59,941 nt of DNA from Bisporella sp. PMI_857 (GCA_021307315.1 JAJSPD010000139.1:1-59941), one strand, 5' to 3'. Positions 9,490-20,220 are shown, counted from the stretch's first letter. The notes: generated by a model from the sequence alone, not told the origin. Program-made: numbers and translations.

Positions 9490-10486
9490 TCATACCCCAA
9501 TCTCCCTCTCCGCATCCACCCTCTCCAGCTGACAGACCAGCCAATCCCTCATCTTCTCACTCTCCTTGACCCTCATCGGATAATGATGACCCATATCCCA
9601 CTCAACGACCTCACTACACCCATTAGCGACCTCAAAATGAACCTGAATGAGCTCATCTTCCATCGACTTCCCCACATCCCGACTCCCCTGCACATGCAAC
9701 ATGGGCATAGCAATCTTCTCTTGCAGCACCTCATCGCGCTTCACGTCACCCAGCGCCACAACCTCGGGACACCCCAGCACGCCGGCCGGCACCAAAGGCA
9801 GCGGATGCGATCCACACACACACAGCCCAAACGCAAACGACGCCATCCAATCCTCGCTCCTCGCACCCGTCCGCGCCTTGATTTGTACCCCGCGCAGTAG
9901 CCCCGCTACCACGCGCGTCCCTTGGCTGAATCCGATGGCTCCCACCACTCGGCCCCCCGAGGTCGTGATCCGCGATACAGTCTCGCGCACTAGCGATTCT
10001 ACTTCGCTGGGTAGCTCCGAGGATAAAGTTTTGGCTTTCATGGCAGAGAGCGGTACGGTCTCTGGGGGCGGGGCCCAGCGCTTGTACGGGCCGCAGTCGG
10101 CGAAGAAAGGGAGGATTCCCGGGCCAGGAGGGGAAGGGAAGGGAGCTGGGCTTGCTTATTAGTTGTTGGTATTTTTCTTCTTCGTCTGTTTGGGGTTGAC
10201 ATGGTAAGTTGGCTGTGGTGTGCTGTGGTGGTGTCCTCTGCCTACCTATCCCCCAAACGTCGCCAGCTGGAAATAGATATCAAAATAAGAATGAAAGTAA
10301 AGATAAGGGTGGAAATAAAAAAAGGGAATGTGGTAATATTGCCTCACCTTCTAAACTCACGATATTGAATTTTTCAATTAAGGTCCTCGTTAGCCGCGCT
10401 AATTGAACCGTATGAATTGCAGCATTGCTACCTGAGCCATGAAAAGCCAGGAGCGTAGGCTTAATCGCATCTTTTGACGTCGACAT
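9490..10486 (-). CDS. FSH-type serine hydrolase (alpha/beta fold), one intron
   Basis: The gene model is exon 1 10486-10348 and exon 2 10145-9490, with a 202-bp intron 10347-10146 (GTGAGG..GCCCAG). The splice restores the conserved N-terminal strand, giving 264 aa, normal for the family. FHGSGSN near residues 15-21 is the oxyanion loop, GFSQG (118-122) holds the nucleophile Ser120, and GHHYP (232-236) supplies the catalytic His. FSH proteins are esterases or thioesterases of the serine hydrolase FSH1 family. Family members sit in fungal polyketide and peptide clusters, such as AKT2/AFT2 of Alternaria toxin biosynthesis. There is no signal peptide and no C-terminal peroxisomal tripeptide. A role in hydrolysing or releasing an acyl or peptidyl thioester is an inference. 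Confidence 0.87.
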
Positions 10487-11179
10487 GGTGTTGGCGGTAT
10501 GTCGTATGCTGTAGATACGCTGTTGGTACGGTACGGTACGGTACCGCCCACCTCAGGGTCTTTGATAGATGTAAGAAAGGATATCTACAAGATACAAGTG
10601 CGTGACATCAGATCAATAGATCATTCCCATAACATAGAAACAGATTGATAGCGTGTCAGGCTGTGACAGAGTTGTGACAGCATTACATGGTGCAGAGGTA
10701 TGACAGAGCGTGCCTTCTTTCTAACCTTGGCCAGAAGGTTCATACGAGTAAAAATGTCCTTACCTACCTACACACCTACAAATATGTGGGTCTCTGTAGG
10801 CAGGGTAGCCCTTCGAGGTGTCTAAGCAAGCTATATGCAATAGCACTAAGTTATTAGTCTCTAACAATTACGCTCGGTAGAGGTACAGAACACTCTGCCT
10901 TACAAGTACGTAATATTTTATACAGACCTACAGCGTGCCAGCTACTAAGACTATAAGACATTGTAGTAAGATATAATTCCGTGCCTCACTGTCTTATAGT
11001 ATGTTATTTACACCTTAGGTCCCCTTATACGACATTGCAGGACATTATAGAACATCTTGGGTATATGGTACATAAGTAAAACAGCTCTTATAGCGTTGTG
11101 GTTAACCTTGTGTCACGGAGAGTTAGGGGTCTATATATCGCTGCAGCATGTTGACTATCAGTGAATTCACTTTTGGTCG
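10487..11179. other. Intergenic, no gene recognised
   Basis: This stretch contains a short TACGG/TACCG repeat (10525-10545) just upstream of the FSH start codon, and otherwise low-complexity AT-biased sequence with stops in all frames. It is the likely promoter side of the hydrolase gene. I cannot assign specific sites. Confidence 0.5.
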
Positions 11180-11720
11180 CATGGTGCAGTGGTACCATTT
11201 TACCCCGTCACCAGATTTTGTAAGGTAAGCAAGCGACTTGTAGTTCTCGTGGCCATCGATAATCAGCAGCACTTTGCTGCACACCTTACGTATGCTCCTT
11301 TATTTGCTCAATGAAGTACTTCAATCAAGCAAAAGCAATAGGCATTATCTGTAGTCCAGCCGTTGTCGCTAACGCCCATGTATAATGTAGGCTTTACATC
11401 AGGGTACTAGGACGAGTCCTGATTCTTCGCTTTGAAGATCAGGTAGGGTGGCATTACCCAACCTGTCACGTAAATGCAGGCGATTAAAATCACCCACTCA
11501 CAGTCTCACTGCTCAATGACTTCGGGCTCAGTGCGTCTCTCTGAAGCAGTTACTACTCTTGAACATTTCCCAATACCCGTCGTGAAATCAGTCTCATCAA
11601 GGTTGTAGGTATATCTGTCAAGGATGCCGGTGCTTTACCTTGACATTCTATACTAAGTCAAATCAGGGCCGATAGAGCCCTGTATCGCTGCGCAAGATTC
11701 TTTGGCGATCGTGCTATCGA
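11180..11720 (-). pseudogene. Degraded pogo/Fot1-like transposase relic
   Basis: On the minus strand, reading across several stops and frameshifts, short conserved blocks of a DDE_1 (pogo/Fot1) transposase can be read. These are YNLDETDFTTGIG (first catalytic Asp) at about 11,600, a PPYLIFKAKNQ block, a GVSDNGWTTDN block and LLIIDGHENYKS (second catalytic Asp) at about 11,250. No long ORF survives, so this is an old, inactive copy. It lies between the two divergently placed metabolic genes. Confidence 0.7.
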
Positions 11721-12241
11721 TTCAACTGAGGCTTGAGCTCAGGCTTGCGACGGATAAAGTTTGTGACCTAGTTTTCAGAAATGTACCCTCCACCACGTGC
11801 TACAAGCAGTTGGTTGGCAATATCTGCTATAGAACTTAATGTAGACGTAAAACCCTTCCGCATCTAGCTTCTTCACTGATTTGGGTTGAGTATCGCGTCG
11901 TAACGTTGCCCTAACGCGTCGGCGGTGGAGGGTCTTTCAATAAACGTTGTTAGGAACAGCAGCGCGTTGTTCGCTTATTATTTTTTGGAAGTTTTTTGAT
12001 TGATATAATAGCCTAGGTGATTCGCTTTTTATTTTAAATTTGTATAAAAAAGCAGCTCGATGTTGGGGTTTGAGGTATCAAGGTTTCAAGTTCAAAGGCG
12101 TGCAATGTTGGTGGCGAGGCATGCTCGGTCATCGATCACATTACAATGCATTAGTTATTACTAATGCCGTTGCTAGTGCTAAGGTATTACTAGATCTATT
12201 ACTCTTCATTACAAAATCATTACCCCTACCACTGTGGTTGC

Positions 12242-13321
12242 ATGAGAGGATTTACAGGAGCTTACTACTTTTGCGAATCCTTAATTCCATTGTTTACATT
12301 GACTCTTTGCCTCGTTCATTGGCGTTGCAGAGATATAAACACACCGATAAAGGAATCGATATATGACATGTTAGAGCTCATAGAGATGGTTGGTTATCTC
12401 TTAGTACCTGCCGAGGAAGTTCTCCATCCGTTACAATATTGGCTTCTGTCAATAGCAGCTTGCACTGGATTGTTTTTGTTATGGCTAGGTCGTTTTGAGC
12501 CACCAGAGAACTCTTCCAAATCAGTCTTGGAAGACTGGCGTATGATAACTACTGTTGAAGGGTTTGAAGTTTCGCAACTGGACAAAAGCGTCAAGATCTG
12601 CTTAAGTAATCCGGACAGAGGAAATCCTCTGAATACACTCGCAATCCAGAACATCACCCTTCTATTCCGAAAGTTCTCGGCAGATAATTCCATAAGGCGC
12701 ATTCTCCTGACTGGACAAGGGCAATTTTTCTGCACTGGAATGGATCTCCATGAAAACCTAGATCAGTTATCAGCACAGAAGCGTTTGGCACTCCAGGAGC
12801 TCTTTCACACAATTGAATTGTGCCCACACACAACGATTGCGGCAATTAATGGATCGGCATATGGTGGTGGTGTTGGACTGGCCTTCGCATGCGATATCCG
12901 GATTGCGATTGAGTCTTCATTCTTTTGTTTAAGCGAAGTAAAGCTTGGACTGTGTCCGGCAATGATCTCTAAGATCCTGGTCCGCGAGTGGGGCACAAGT
13001 CTTTCTAGAATGGCGATGTTGACTGGAAATCGAATACGGTCTCGCCGTTTATACGAAGTCGGCGCTGTACATTATCTTGCGAGGGATTTGGGAGAGCTTA
13101 ACAGTATCTCTGATCGTCTTTTGAGACGTCTGCAATATACAGCACCCCAGGCGTCAACATGGATCAAATCATTAGTTCGTGAAATAACGAACGTAGGGCC
13201 GAATATGGATTCTTATTGCGGTAAGATATTCGAGTCAATGGTAAGCGAAGGCTCTGAATCTTCGTACGGAATCAAAGGATTTCGAGAGGGTGTCCGAGCA
13301 ATTTGTTGGGACAAAATGTGA
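12242..13321 (+). CDS. Enoyl-CoA hydratase/isomerase (crotonase) family protein with N-terminal hydrophobic segments
   Basis: Single-exon gene. The upstream ATG at 12242 gives 359 aa; the ATG at 12368 (317 aa) is an alternative start that drops a short hydrophobic stretch. A second hydrophobic segment (about residues 62-81) precedes the catalytic domain, so the protein may be membrane-associated. Crotonase signatures are FFCTGMDL (162-169, first oxyanion-hole loop) and NGSAYGGGVGL (about 203-213, second loop). SEVKLGLCPA carries the Glu that in hydratases activates water. The partner Glu usual in GGGxEL is Gly here (GGGVGL), as in several glutaconyl-CoA or isoprenoid-type hydratases. There is no C-terminal SKL-type signal. 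Family members act on acyl-CoA thioesters, and AKT3-like members occur in Alternaria toxin clusters next to FSH hydrolases. The precise substrate is unknown. Confidence 0.85.
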   Translation: MRGFTGAYYFCESLIPLFTLTLCLVHWRCRDINTPIKESIYDMLELIEMVGYLLVPAEEVLHPLQYWLLSIAACTGLFLLWLGRFEPPENSSKSVLEDWRMITTVEGFEVSQLDKSVKICLSNPDRGNPLNTLAIQNITLLFRKFSADNSIRRILLTGQGQFFCTGMDLHENLDQLSAQKRLALQELFHTIELCPHTTIAAINGSAYGGGVGLAFACDIRIAIESSFFCLSEVKLGLCPAMISKILVREWGTSLSRMAMLTGNRIRSRRLYEVGAVHYLARDLGELNSISDRLLRRLQYTAPQASTWIKSLVREITNVGPNMDSYCGKIFESMVSEGSESSYGIKGFREGVRAICWDKM

Positions 13322-13344
13322 GCGAGTAAGGGGAATGTTTGCAT

Positions 13345-14130
13345 CTGTGTTGTCACAGTTGGCACGTGACCAGCTCGTGTGTGTTCCCTAATTGGGACTA
13401 GCAGCACATGGCCTGAGAGCCAGTTAGTCGAGAGCTTTTTTCCAGAGCTCCACCTCCTCTCCTTAGTTTAGTATTTTCGTATTGAAGCACCTACAACCCG
13501 CCTTTCCAGGCTCATAGGACCGTGGTCGTGACATGTAGCTTCGGGCAGTACTAAAGCGTAGCCTGCCTCTGCGTTCCCGTTTTGAAGCCTTGAGCCGTCC
13601 GTGTATACAACCATGTCATTTGGCAGAATGTGGTGGATAAAGTGCGTGAATGCGGCAACGCGTTGTTCTTTTGTATGCGCCGAGTCAGGAGCACCTATCC
13701 GTTTCTCTGTTTCTGCACGGCTTTCTACCGGGAACCATGGGGGTGTAGCTAGCATGTCGAGCTGTTCTGAGGCGGGCAACGAAAGGTACCTTGTTGCAAA
13801 ACGAGTCGGAACTCGACTTCTACGTGTCGGGATCAGCGGCCCACGAACAGCGTCAGCACGTATGCGTAGAGGGTGTTGTAAGTCAAGCCGTCGAATTCGA
13901 ACTGTCGGGCGCCGAGCTATTTCGTCAAACTTAAGTTGGGGGGGAGCTAGTCCTGATTCTTGGTACGGGGTTGTTTTGAAGATCGGAAGAATAGCTCTGG
14001 CTGCAGCTCGAGTGGCGTGTTCAAGCTTTGTAAGTAAGCCTTCTATTTGGCTCGAGGCGTAGCCGTTGTGTGTCTGCCTTTTACGGCCTGGCCACCATGT
14101 TTCTGCTGCGAAGTACGCTACCGGCAGCAC
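13345..14130 (-). pseudogene. Truncated Tad-like LINE, 3' end with RNase H fragment
   Basis: A minus-strand ORF (13468-14130) covers the region after the reverse transcriptase of a non-LTR element. It contains AATRAAARAILPIFKTTP-like blocks, then the RNase H start VVYTDGSRLQNGNAEAGYAL. The RNase H domain is cut off after about 40 residues, and a non-coding tail to about 13345 follows. The same tail and the same cut point recur at 19555-19715, so the truncation belongs to a repeated family rather than to this copy alone. The RT proper is missing, so this copy cannot move. It starts about 25 bp after the crotonase stop codon. Confidence 0.75.
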
Positions 14131-14783
14131 GCATGCTGTTACGGCCTGTCGTGCGACGGCGAGAGACTTGTATTTCTAACCTAAGCTATAGTACAAAAAG
14201 GAGTTCGACGTGCTCTAATCTACGCAAGAGTCCTCTTAATATCTTTCCTGCTAATCAAAGAGTCGTCGCGTTAGCTCTCCTTTTTTCGATCTGCTTCGAG
14301 GGTTCCGGGGCCCAATCCATCTCCTTATATCTCTCCCGCAGCTTGCTCCTTAAGCCTACACCATGGCTGCCACCCTACTAGACTCTGAACATGCTATTGT
14401 AGACCGACATGCGCTTCCGTTCTCTCGAGCCATATAGACAGTGTCTCTGTCGCTGCCATTATACGCTGCGCCCCATAGCTATTAACTACTTCGCGCTACC
14501 TTGCCACATCTCTGCTCAAAGCAAGGCCGACCGTGCCTCGCAGAAGTTGCTACTATAGAACCCAGGCCTGCGGCTCTATCGCAACGTGTCCGCTCCCACT
14601 AACCAAAACGTGTGCTTTGTTTTCCTCTGTGTGTGTTCCAGTTCCTCTTCAGCTGCCGGCCCTTCTGCCTTGTCTGTTGTAGAATCGCGTACATAAAAAC
14701 TCGCTCAATTATTACATTTCAGCCAATGATATTCTAGCTCAGCTAATAAAAATACCGTATTTTGCTAAAACTGGGGCTTTTTT
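14131..14783. other. Intergenic, no gene recognised
   Basis: Pyrimidine-rich sequence with stops in all frames. It may be decayed LINE sequence continuing from the neighbouring fragment, but I could not recognise any conserved block. Confidence 0.4.
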
Positions 14784-14986
14784 TGTCACGGCACGTAGGA
14801 TAAGAGCAATGGCTCAAAGTAATACGGGTAAGAATCGAGAATAATAGAACTACAGAACTATGGAGGCAGAGAGGGAAGCATATATACAGGAGCCTGGATC
14901 ACGTGACGTTCCGCGTGATCCCAAATGTGGGTGCCTTACGGGCTGTTAGGTCATATAGGAGCCGTAAGCGCACCAGCGCCGTGACA
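14784..14986. repeat. LTR-like element bounded by TGTCACGGC..GCCGTGACA
   Basis: About 200 bp with 9-13 bp inverted ends and an internal TATATACAGG box typical of an LTR promoter. The flanks do not show a clear 5-bp TSD, so it may be an eroded solo LTR or a small inverted-repeat element. Similar TATATACAGG boxes occur in the repeats at 19148-19384 and 56729-56906. Confidence 0.5.
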
Positions 14987-15107
14987 AAAATAGAGGATTT
15001 GTCAATTTTCGGCGTGCTATACGGCAGAAAAAGAAGTGCGCAGGAGCTTTTGGGCGGCCACAGAGGCAGTTGGGCTCGAATGTCGAATGATTAAATCGTT
15101 CGTGGTA

Positions 15108-15254
15108 CAGTGGTGCAAAAAGTATTAACCCATGTTATACTAGTGTGATGATTAGTATGTAGTTTTAAGGTTGCAGGATTCAAACTGCGCATTCAAACTG
15201 CCCTGAATAAAGTTCTTGGCGTTGATATGGGTTAATACTTTTTGCACCACGCTG
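15108..15254. mobile_element. Tc1/mariner-type MITE (147 bp)
   Basis: The terminal inverted repeats start CAGTGGTGCAAAAAGTATTA and the element is bounded by TA dinucleotides (15106-15107 and 15255-15256). The interior is non-coding. The ends resemble those of the autonomous Tc1-type element at 23104-24429 (CAGTAGGGTGCAAAAAGTAT), so the two may be related. Confidence 0.82.
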
Positions 15255-15279
15255 TAAGCTAAAAAGTCTTCGTGGTCGC

Positions 15280-16290
15280 TGCGCGCGGCTAACAAATGTC
15301 CTAAAGCTTTCTGGGGAGTGAAAGCTCTTCCGGAGGTAAAAGAGCTGTTGAAATAGGGGTCGCTTGATACGAGTTGGGGGGCTTAGCCAGCCACCATTCA
15401 AGGTGTTTTTGGGGGAGCTGAGCGGCACAAGGCGTTATAGGGACGCCCAGGAGTGCGGGAAAGTGACGAGAGGGCTTGCGATGCCCCGCGGCGAGCGAGA
15501 GCATCGGCAAGCTCATTCATTGCCTGCACTTGAAAGTGTCCTGGAACCCAGCGTACCCGGATTGTTCCTTCACGAGTAGCAGGGTGTCAGGGGCGAGAAA
15601 GTCACGCTGCTTGTAGGTCGCAAGCGGCTTGAAAGGTTTCGGCTGAAGGGCTGAGGAAAGGAGTAAAAGGCCGAAGAGCGACTTCTTGGTTGTCGAGGCA
15701 GATCCAGATGTTTGAAGCGCAGCTAGAGGCTCTTCGGGACATAGTGCCATTGATTCCAGCTATTGTCGCTCTGGCTTCCGCATCGAAGACTTCGACATGG
15801 TCACCGTAAGCAATTGAAGCTTCGGCAATTTTGCGGCCGTTCTTGTCAGGATTTACAGTAAGATCTAGGTACCTTCGTAGCTGACATGTCTCTGACTAAG
15901 TGGAGAACGCTAGCGCGGAAGACATTTCACACACACAAATTATCACAGATCTTATTATTCTACAGTACACATATAGACAACAATAGAGAGCCTGAATGGC
16001 ATCCCCAAATCTCCCTGACTATCATTGTGTATTTCTCGTTCTGTCGGCTCTGAAAAGCATTGTAGCCTCCACCTGCGTTGCCTGATTCGAGTTTTGAGCC
16101 GTCTAAGTAAACTATAATATCATCAAACGGAATCGAGTCTGAGAAGTTTCGAAAGAGAGTCCGGCTTCTTCCCGGGTAAGTGCCGGTTTTTCTAAAGTAC
16201 ACGCTCTGATTCGGAGCTTAGCAGCTGTTCTGTTTTCTGGCACGTGCCAAGTAGGGCTGCATCGGGTTGAGCGCTCTGCTGGAGCGTGCC
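15280..16290 (-). pseudogene. Tad-like LINE RNase H fragment, split by a solo LTR
   Basis: Minus-strand blocks of a LINE RNase H domain are split around the solo LTR 15844-16046. IIVYLDGSKLESGNAGGGYN lies to its right (about 16050-16140). To its left, in separate frames, are VFDAEARA and a segment reading VRWVPGHFQVQAMNELADAL (about 15,500-15,570). Removing the LTR brings the two halves together at the expected place. Other frameshifts are present. This is a dead LINE copy, distinct from 13345-14130 because here the RNase H domain continues to its C-terminus. Confidence 0.7.
15844..16046 (+). mobile_element. Solo LTR inserted in the LINE RNase H fragment
   Basis: Same family as 518-703, starting TGTCAGGATTTACAG and ending near CGTTCTGTCG. 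The flanks GTTCT (15839-15843) and GCTCT (16047-16051) are a one-mismatch TSD. The continuity of LINE coding blocks on both sides supports insertion here. It is more diverged than the other copies, so probably older. Confidence 0.75.
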
Positions 16291-16295
16291 GGGGG

Positions 16296-16480
16296 TGACA
16301 GAACGAGAAAATACGCAATGATAAGCAGGAGGAATTGGGGATGCCTTCAGGCTCTCTGTTGTTGTCTATATGTGTAATAATACAAAATTGTAGAACTGTG
16401 CGTGTGTGAAAAGTCTTCCGCGCTAGCGTTCCCCACTTAGTCAGGGACATGTCAGCTACCTAGATTCTCAAATCCTGACA
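16296..16480 (-). mobile_element. Solo LTR, same family, inverted (185 bp)
   Basis: This reverse-orientation copy starts TGACAGAACGAG and ends AATCCTGACA on the plus strand. A 5-bp TSD, GGGGG, lies at 16291-16295 and 16481-16485. With 15844-16046 it forms an inverted LTR pair only about 250 bp apart. Confidence 0.85.
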
Positions 16481-16537
16481 GGGGGTATGCCGAGGATCCG
16501 AAACCTTGGATGTTGCATTACAGTAGGGTGTAAAAAG

Positions 16538-16645
16538 TCCCCCACGCTAGCGTGACTATATATACGCAGATTCAGGGCTGCAGTTTTTAATGTACGCATT
16601 TTTACTCCCCTGAAACTGCGTATATATGGTCACGCTAGCAAGAGG
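16538..16645. repeat. Small inverted repeat
   Basis: Arms of about 38-40 bp (16538-16577 and 16606-16645) contain CACGCTAGCGTGACTATATA and its imperfect complement. The sequence just left of it (CAGTAGGGTG) looks like a Tc1-type terminus. It is non-coding and probably a decayed MITE. From 16646 to 17057 I see no gene. Confidence 0.5.
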
Positions 16646-17057
16646 GGGGAGAGGGGGGGTTGTGGTGCTACACACGTGTTATGATCACGTGACTTATACC
16701 TGGCTATTGGTGCCTGACATGTAAGGCCTGAAGAGCGTCGGTCACAATATAAGGCACAATAGTACTTCAGCAAACAGAGAGTTCTCTTTTGCAACACCTC
16801 ACCAACACTGTCCCTAGATATTTACTATATTTAACTCTAAGTAACCAAATCTAAACATTCTCTAGAATACTAGGTTTGCCACGTAACGAATCTAGTGGTG
16901 AGAGCAGTATCTGAGCGAAATCACCTGAGAAATTTTCCTCGGTAGCAAACAGCAACAAGGTTGTGATAACCGAGATCAATTGAGCCTGGCATCGCGCCGT
17001 CCCACGTTCTGTGCGAACAAACACCAAAGTAGTCAATAAAGACCACAGATGCGGTGC

Positions 17058-18444
17058 CTACTCAACAATATTAACCATAATCTCCAAGGTCGCCAAAGGC
17101 TTATAGACAGAGGCAAAGATACATACTTTGTCCTGCACTGCACAGTTCAAATGGTTCCAATCTAGACTGCTTTTGCATCCAGGATCAGGATGAAGAAAAC
17201 TGCTCGCTCGGAGAGCGGAGGTATCGCGCATCTCAGCAGCAAATAAACTTTCCGCCGACCTCAGTATCTCATCTTGGTATGCGCGGGATTCCCAAGCTGC
17301 CCAAGTATCAGATTCCGCTCGAAGCCTCTGGAGGAGTTGAGGTAGACATCGTTTCCGGCCAAGCCGCTGAGCTATCGAGCACGTTGACTGTTGATCGAGC
17401 TTCGCGGTAAAGTATGCTATAATGGCGGAATCGAAAGATTCGAATCCAATGTCCTTTGTGTATTCAATGAGATCATCGATCCGTTCCTCGAGAGTTGTTT
17501 TAGGAAGAAGTGGCGGAACTCCTTGCTCGATTCCCGCACATAATGTAGAAGGTTGAGTACCGCGCCCCTGAGAACTGAGCAAACCGAGACCATCTTCATG
17601 GTACCCGCAGAATTGTTCAGAGAATGCAGAGTGAGTTCCTGGTGGTGATGGGTTAAAGTTGTGTAGCTGAACTTTCGGGGAAAATGTTTGAGTTCCAATC
17701 TGAGTAGGATCATGGGGAAATCTGCTTTTGTCGGATTCTGCATCGCTTCTGGATGAAAGCGCATAGTCATCGAGTTCAAGTTCCGATGCAGCGTATGTAC
17801 CGTGTCCGCGTCCGAGGCTTGAAGTCGATTGATCGTCCATCCCATGTTCAGCCATCACGTTATTCTGTGGCTCTGCAGAAGGCTCATTTGGATACTTCAC
17901 CAGCAGATGAGGGGTTCCAATGTTATTGCACATTTCTTTCGGCTCGAAATATTGCTTACCCTGTCGAGCGATGTGCTCCGGGATCAACTGTCAGACAATG
18001 TTTAGCTGTTTTCTATCGACAAACTTGACGGGATTAGACGCTAGTACCTCATGTGACCTTCGGCCTTGTATGAAAATGTTTGCTGGCCTATCTTGACTAA
18101 TATATCCTGGCTCGATGGGAAGCGACTCGACTTGCGTTGGCGACAAAGCCACACCTCGACTGGCTAGAAGATTGGCCTGATTCGCAACTTGCTGCTCGAG
18201 GTCTTGAATTCTTCGTTTCACGTTCTGGCCTGTTGAAGTTGTGTTAAGGATATCGAAAATGTAGCATATAAAGGCAGCAGAAGCGAAGGGGAAAAGAGCC
18301 TGGCTTACGGTAGTTTCGCTGAGCAATGCGGTTCTGAGTTCTCTTCTTTTCATTTACGTCTTTCATTTTTGTCAGGTCGTCCTGAGGTGCGAGACCTGAC
18401 TTTTCGTTAGTCTGAGCTTGATGCGTTGTTAAGCCCTCAACCAT
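17058..18444 (-). CDS. bZIP transcription factor, two introns (415 aa)
   Basis: The model is exon 1 18444-18309, a 79-bp intron 18308-18230 (GTAAGC..CAACAG), exon 2 18229-18048, a 60-bp intron 18047-17988 (GTACTA..TGACAG), and exon 3 17987-17058. The first splice joins RTQNRIAQRNY to RQNVKRRIQDLEQQV, giving a continuous basic region (N-x7-R type) and the start of a leucine zipper, which is strong evidence for the model. The C-terminal part has the pattern common in fungal bZIP regulators of secondary metabolism: a GFESFDSAIIAYFTA-like block, AQRLGRKRCLPQLLQRL, then WxxWExRxYQxEILRSAESL. The middle is Ser/Gln/Pro-rich and probably disordered. It is nuclear and binds palindromic sites as a dimer by family. 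It is a candidate regulator of neighbouring genes, but the targets are not shown. Confidence 0.88.
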
Positions 18445-19147
18445 GTTTCGTATCGGCAGAGATATGTTTAATCTATGATCTATTCAAAGGACGAGATGCT
18501 TACGAGAAAGAAGAAAGCGAAGAATTGATAAATGAGAGATTCTCCCACGCCATCAGCATTAAAGCCTCTGTTAAGTGTCAGAGACTACCTTGTGACGTTA
18601 GGGCCGATAGATCCGACAATCCGGAGGATGTTCTGTATTATTCCATATATGTGACTTCCAAAGTTTCTACGGTCTGATTGAATTGCCCTTGTAAAGTACA
18701 CTACGTGAGCCCTTGTAAGATCAATGTACCGAAACTAAGGAGCGTTTATACTTTTGGCAGCGTTTACATACTAGGGTGTCCCTTACCACCCGAAGTTTCC
18801 TACATCGCCATCAGGTGTCTGAACCTTTAATAACCTAAAACCAGCGTTGATATTGCCTACTTGCCTCACGGAATATCCTTCTCCGAGTGTTCTTAGGAGT
18901 TTAACTTAGTTGTTGTTTTTATGGATTTGGTAGCGTGTTGGAAACTTGCGGGGCGGAGCGGGGCGGAGGGGGGCGGAGGGGGGCCTTTGTAGCGTCAGAG
19001 GTGTCGGGGTTGGTCTGTTTATAATCCAGTGTGAGAAATTAAAGTGAAACTCTAGAGTTATATACTCAACTCTAACTCTAACTCTAATTACAAAGCTATA
19101 ACTCTAATCTAACTCTAATAAGATTATAGTTATTCAAAGTCACTTGG
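18445..19147. other. Intergenic upstream of the bZIP gene
   Basis: No gene recognised. It contains a G-rich run of GGGGCGGAG units (about 18953-18985) and repeated CTCTAA hexamers (about 19068-19115). The bZIP promoter must lie in its left part. Confidence 0.5.
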
Positions 19148-19384
19148 TGTAACAACTCAAGGCGAACAGGGATCTCGATCCATAGATCAGGGAGAAGGAC
19201 ACAAAGGTGTGGACGACTATCAATTGTTATAACGAAGAGAGCAAGCTACAGATAGAAGAAGGGAAGGAAAACGGCGCTCTATATACAGGAGGCTGGCTAG
19301 GGGCCAGTGTAAGCGAGGCCCTGTGGTGTCAAGGGGCTGAGCTCTAAGGGCCTCTAAGCGAGATAGGGCTAGGGCCGTGACAGT
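19148..19384. repeat. LTR-like repeat, also at 56729-56906
   Basis: About 237 bp beginning TGTAACAACTC and ending CCGTGACA, with an internal TATATACAGG box. A second copy at 56729-56906 shares the first 178 bp and is then interrupted by a copia LTR. A clear TSD was not found here, so the exact ends are uncertain. Confidence 0.55.
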
Positions 19385-19554
19385 AAATGGAATAAAGTTT
19401 TTCCAGCCGAGCTAGGCCTAATTAATTATAGTTTCCTTAGCATCGGCGCGGATAAAATTTTAATTCTGAGCCTTGGTATAATAAATTTGAACTTTCTAGA
19501 ATAATCCTTTCATTTCTAGTACTTTATATGTGTCACGAACACGGTCCTATATGC

Positions 19555-19715
19555 CTGGAAAGGCGGGTTGTAGGTGCTTCAATACGAAAATACTAAACTA
19601 AGGAGAGAAAAAAGAAAATCTCGGGAGCTGTCGGCTAAGTCAAGTTCTCAGACCATGGGTCACTAGTCCCAATTAAGGAGCACAGGCGAGCGGGTCATGT
19701 ACTAACCGTGACAAT
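19555..19715 (+). repeat. LINE 3'-tail fragment, same family as 13345-14130
   Basis: The segment containing GGAAAGGCGGGTTGTAGGTG matches the 3' end of the LINE at 13345-13515 in opposite orientation, including the point where RNase H is cut off. It carries no coding domain and is a 5'-truncated LINE insertion. The following 19716-20220 is non-coding, without a recognised gene. Confidence 0.65.
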
Positions 19716-20220
19716 ACCCCCTTCACAGTAAGCTCGTTCTCGAGCTTAGCAACCGTAACCGTTGCTGAGGCCATGGGGCGTAGGAGGGCAGCGCAAAAGA
19801 GGAAGGCGCCGAAATACTTTAGACGGTTTCTGTATTTTACTTAGATCTTCTACTTTATCGCTTTTTATGCCAGCAGTTAGGGTACAACACTAGTATCTGT
19901 ATATACCAAAAGTCTAAAGACTATACCCTACTAGAGGCACATCCTCTAGCGTCTTTTCTTCGGTTTCAGAGCTCAGGGGGCCATGAGCACTTGCAAAGCA
20001 CTTGCATCGTACCCCCCGCCAAGACGTAAAATAGACAACTGTGACAGGCTAGATAGCAACTTGTTCAATTGGCTACTACTGTATTTTACAAGAAGAGAAT
20101 CAACTGAAGAGAAAAGGGGTTCGAGGAAATTACAGGCTTTTATAGGAAATTTGCCAAGCAAGCGACAGCTGCACGTGATCACGTGCAGCCAAGCATCAAC
20201 ACGGGTTCAACCCGTTACAC

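Noticed and set aside
9647..10162. 171-aa plus-strand ORF opposite the FSH hydrolase
   Set aside because: Low-complexity Ser/Pro/Thr translation lying antisense to exon 2, which carries the catalytic GFSQG motif. No recognisable domain.
19060..19120. CTCTAA-type repeats considered as telomeric sequence
   Set aside because: Fungal telomeres are usually TTAGGG. This tract is short, irregular and internal.
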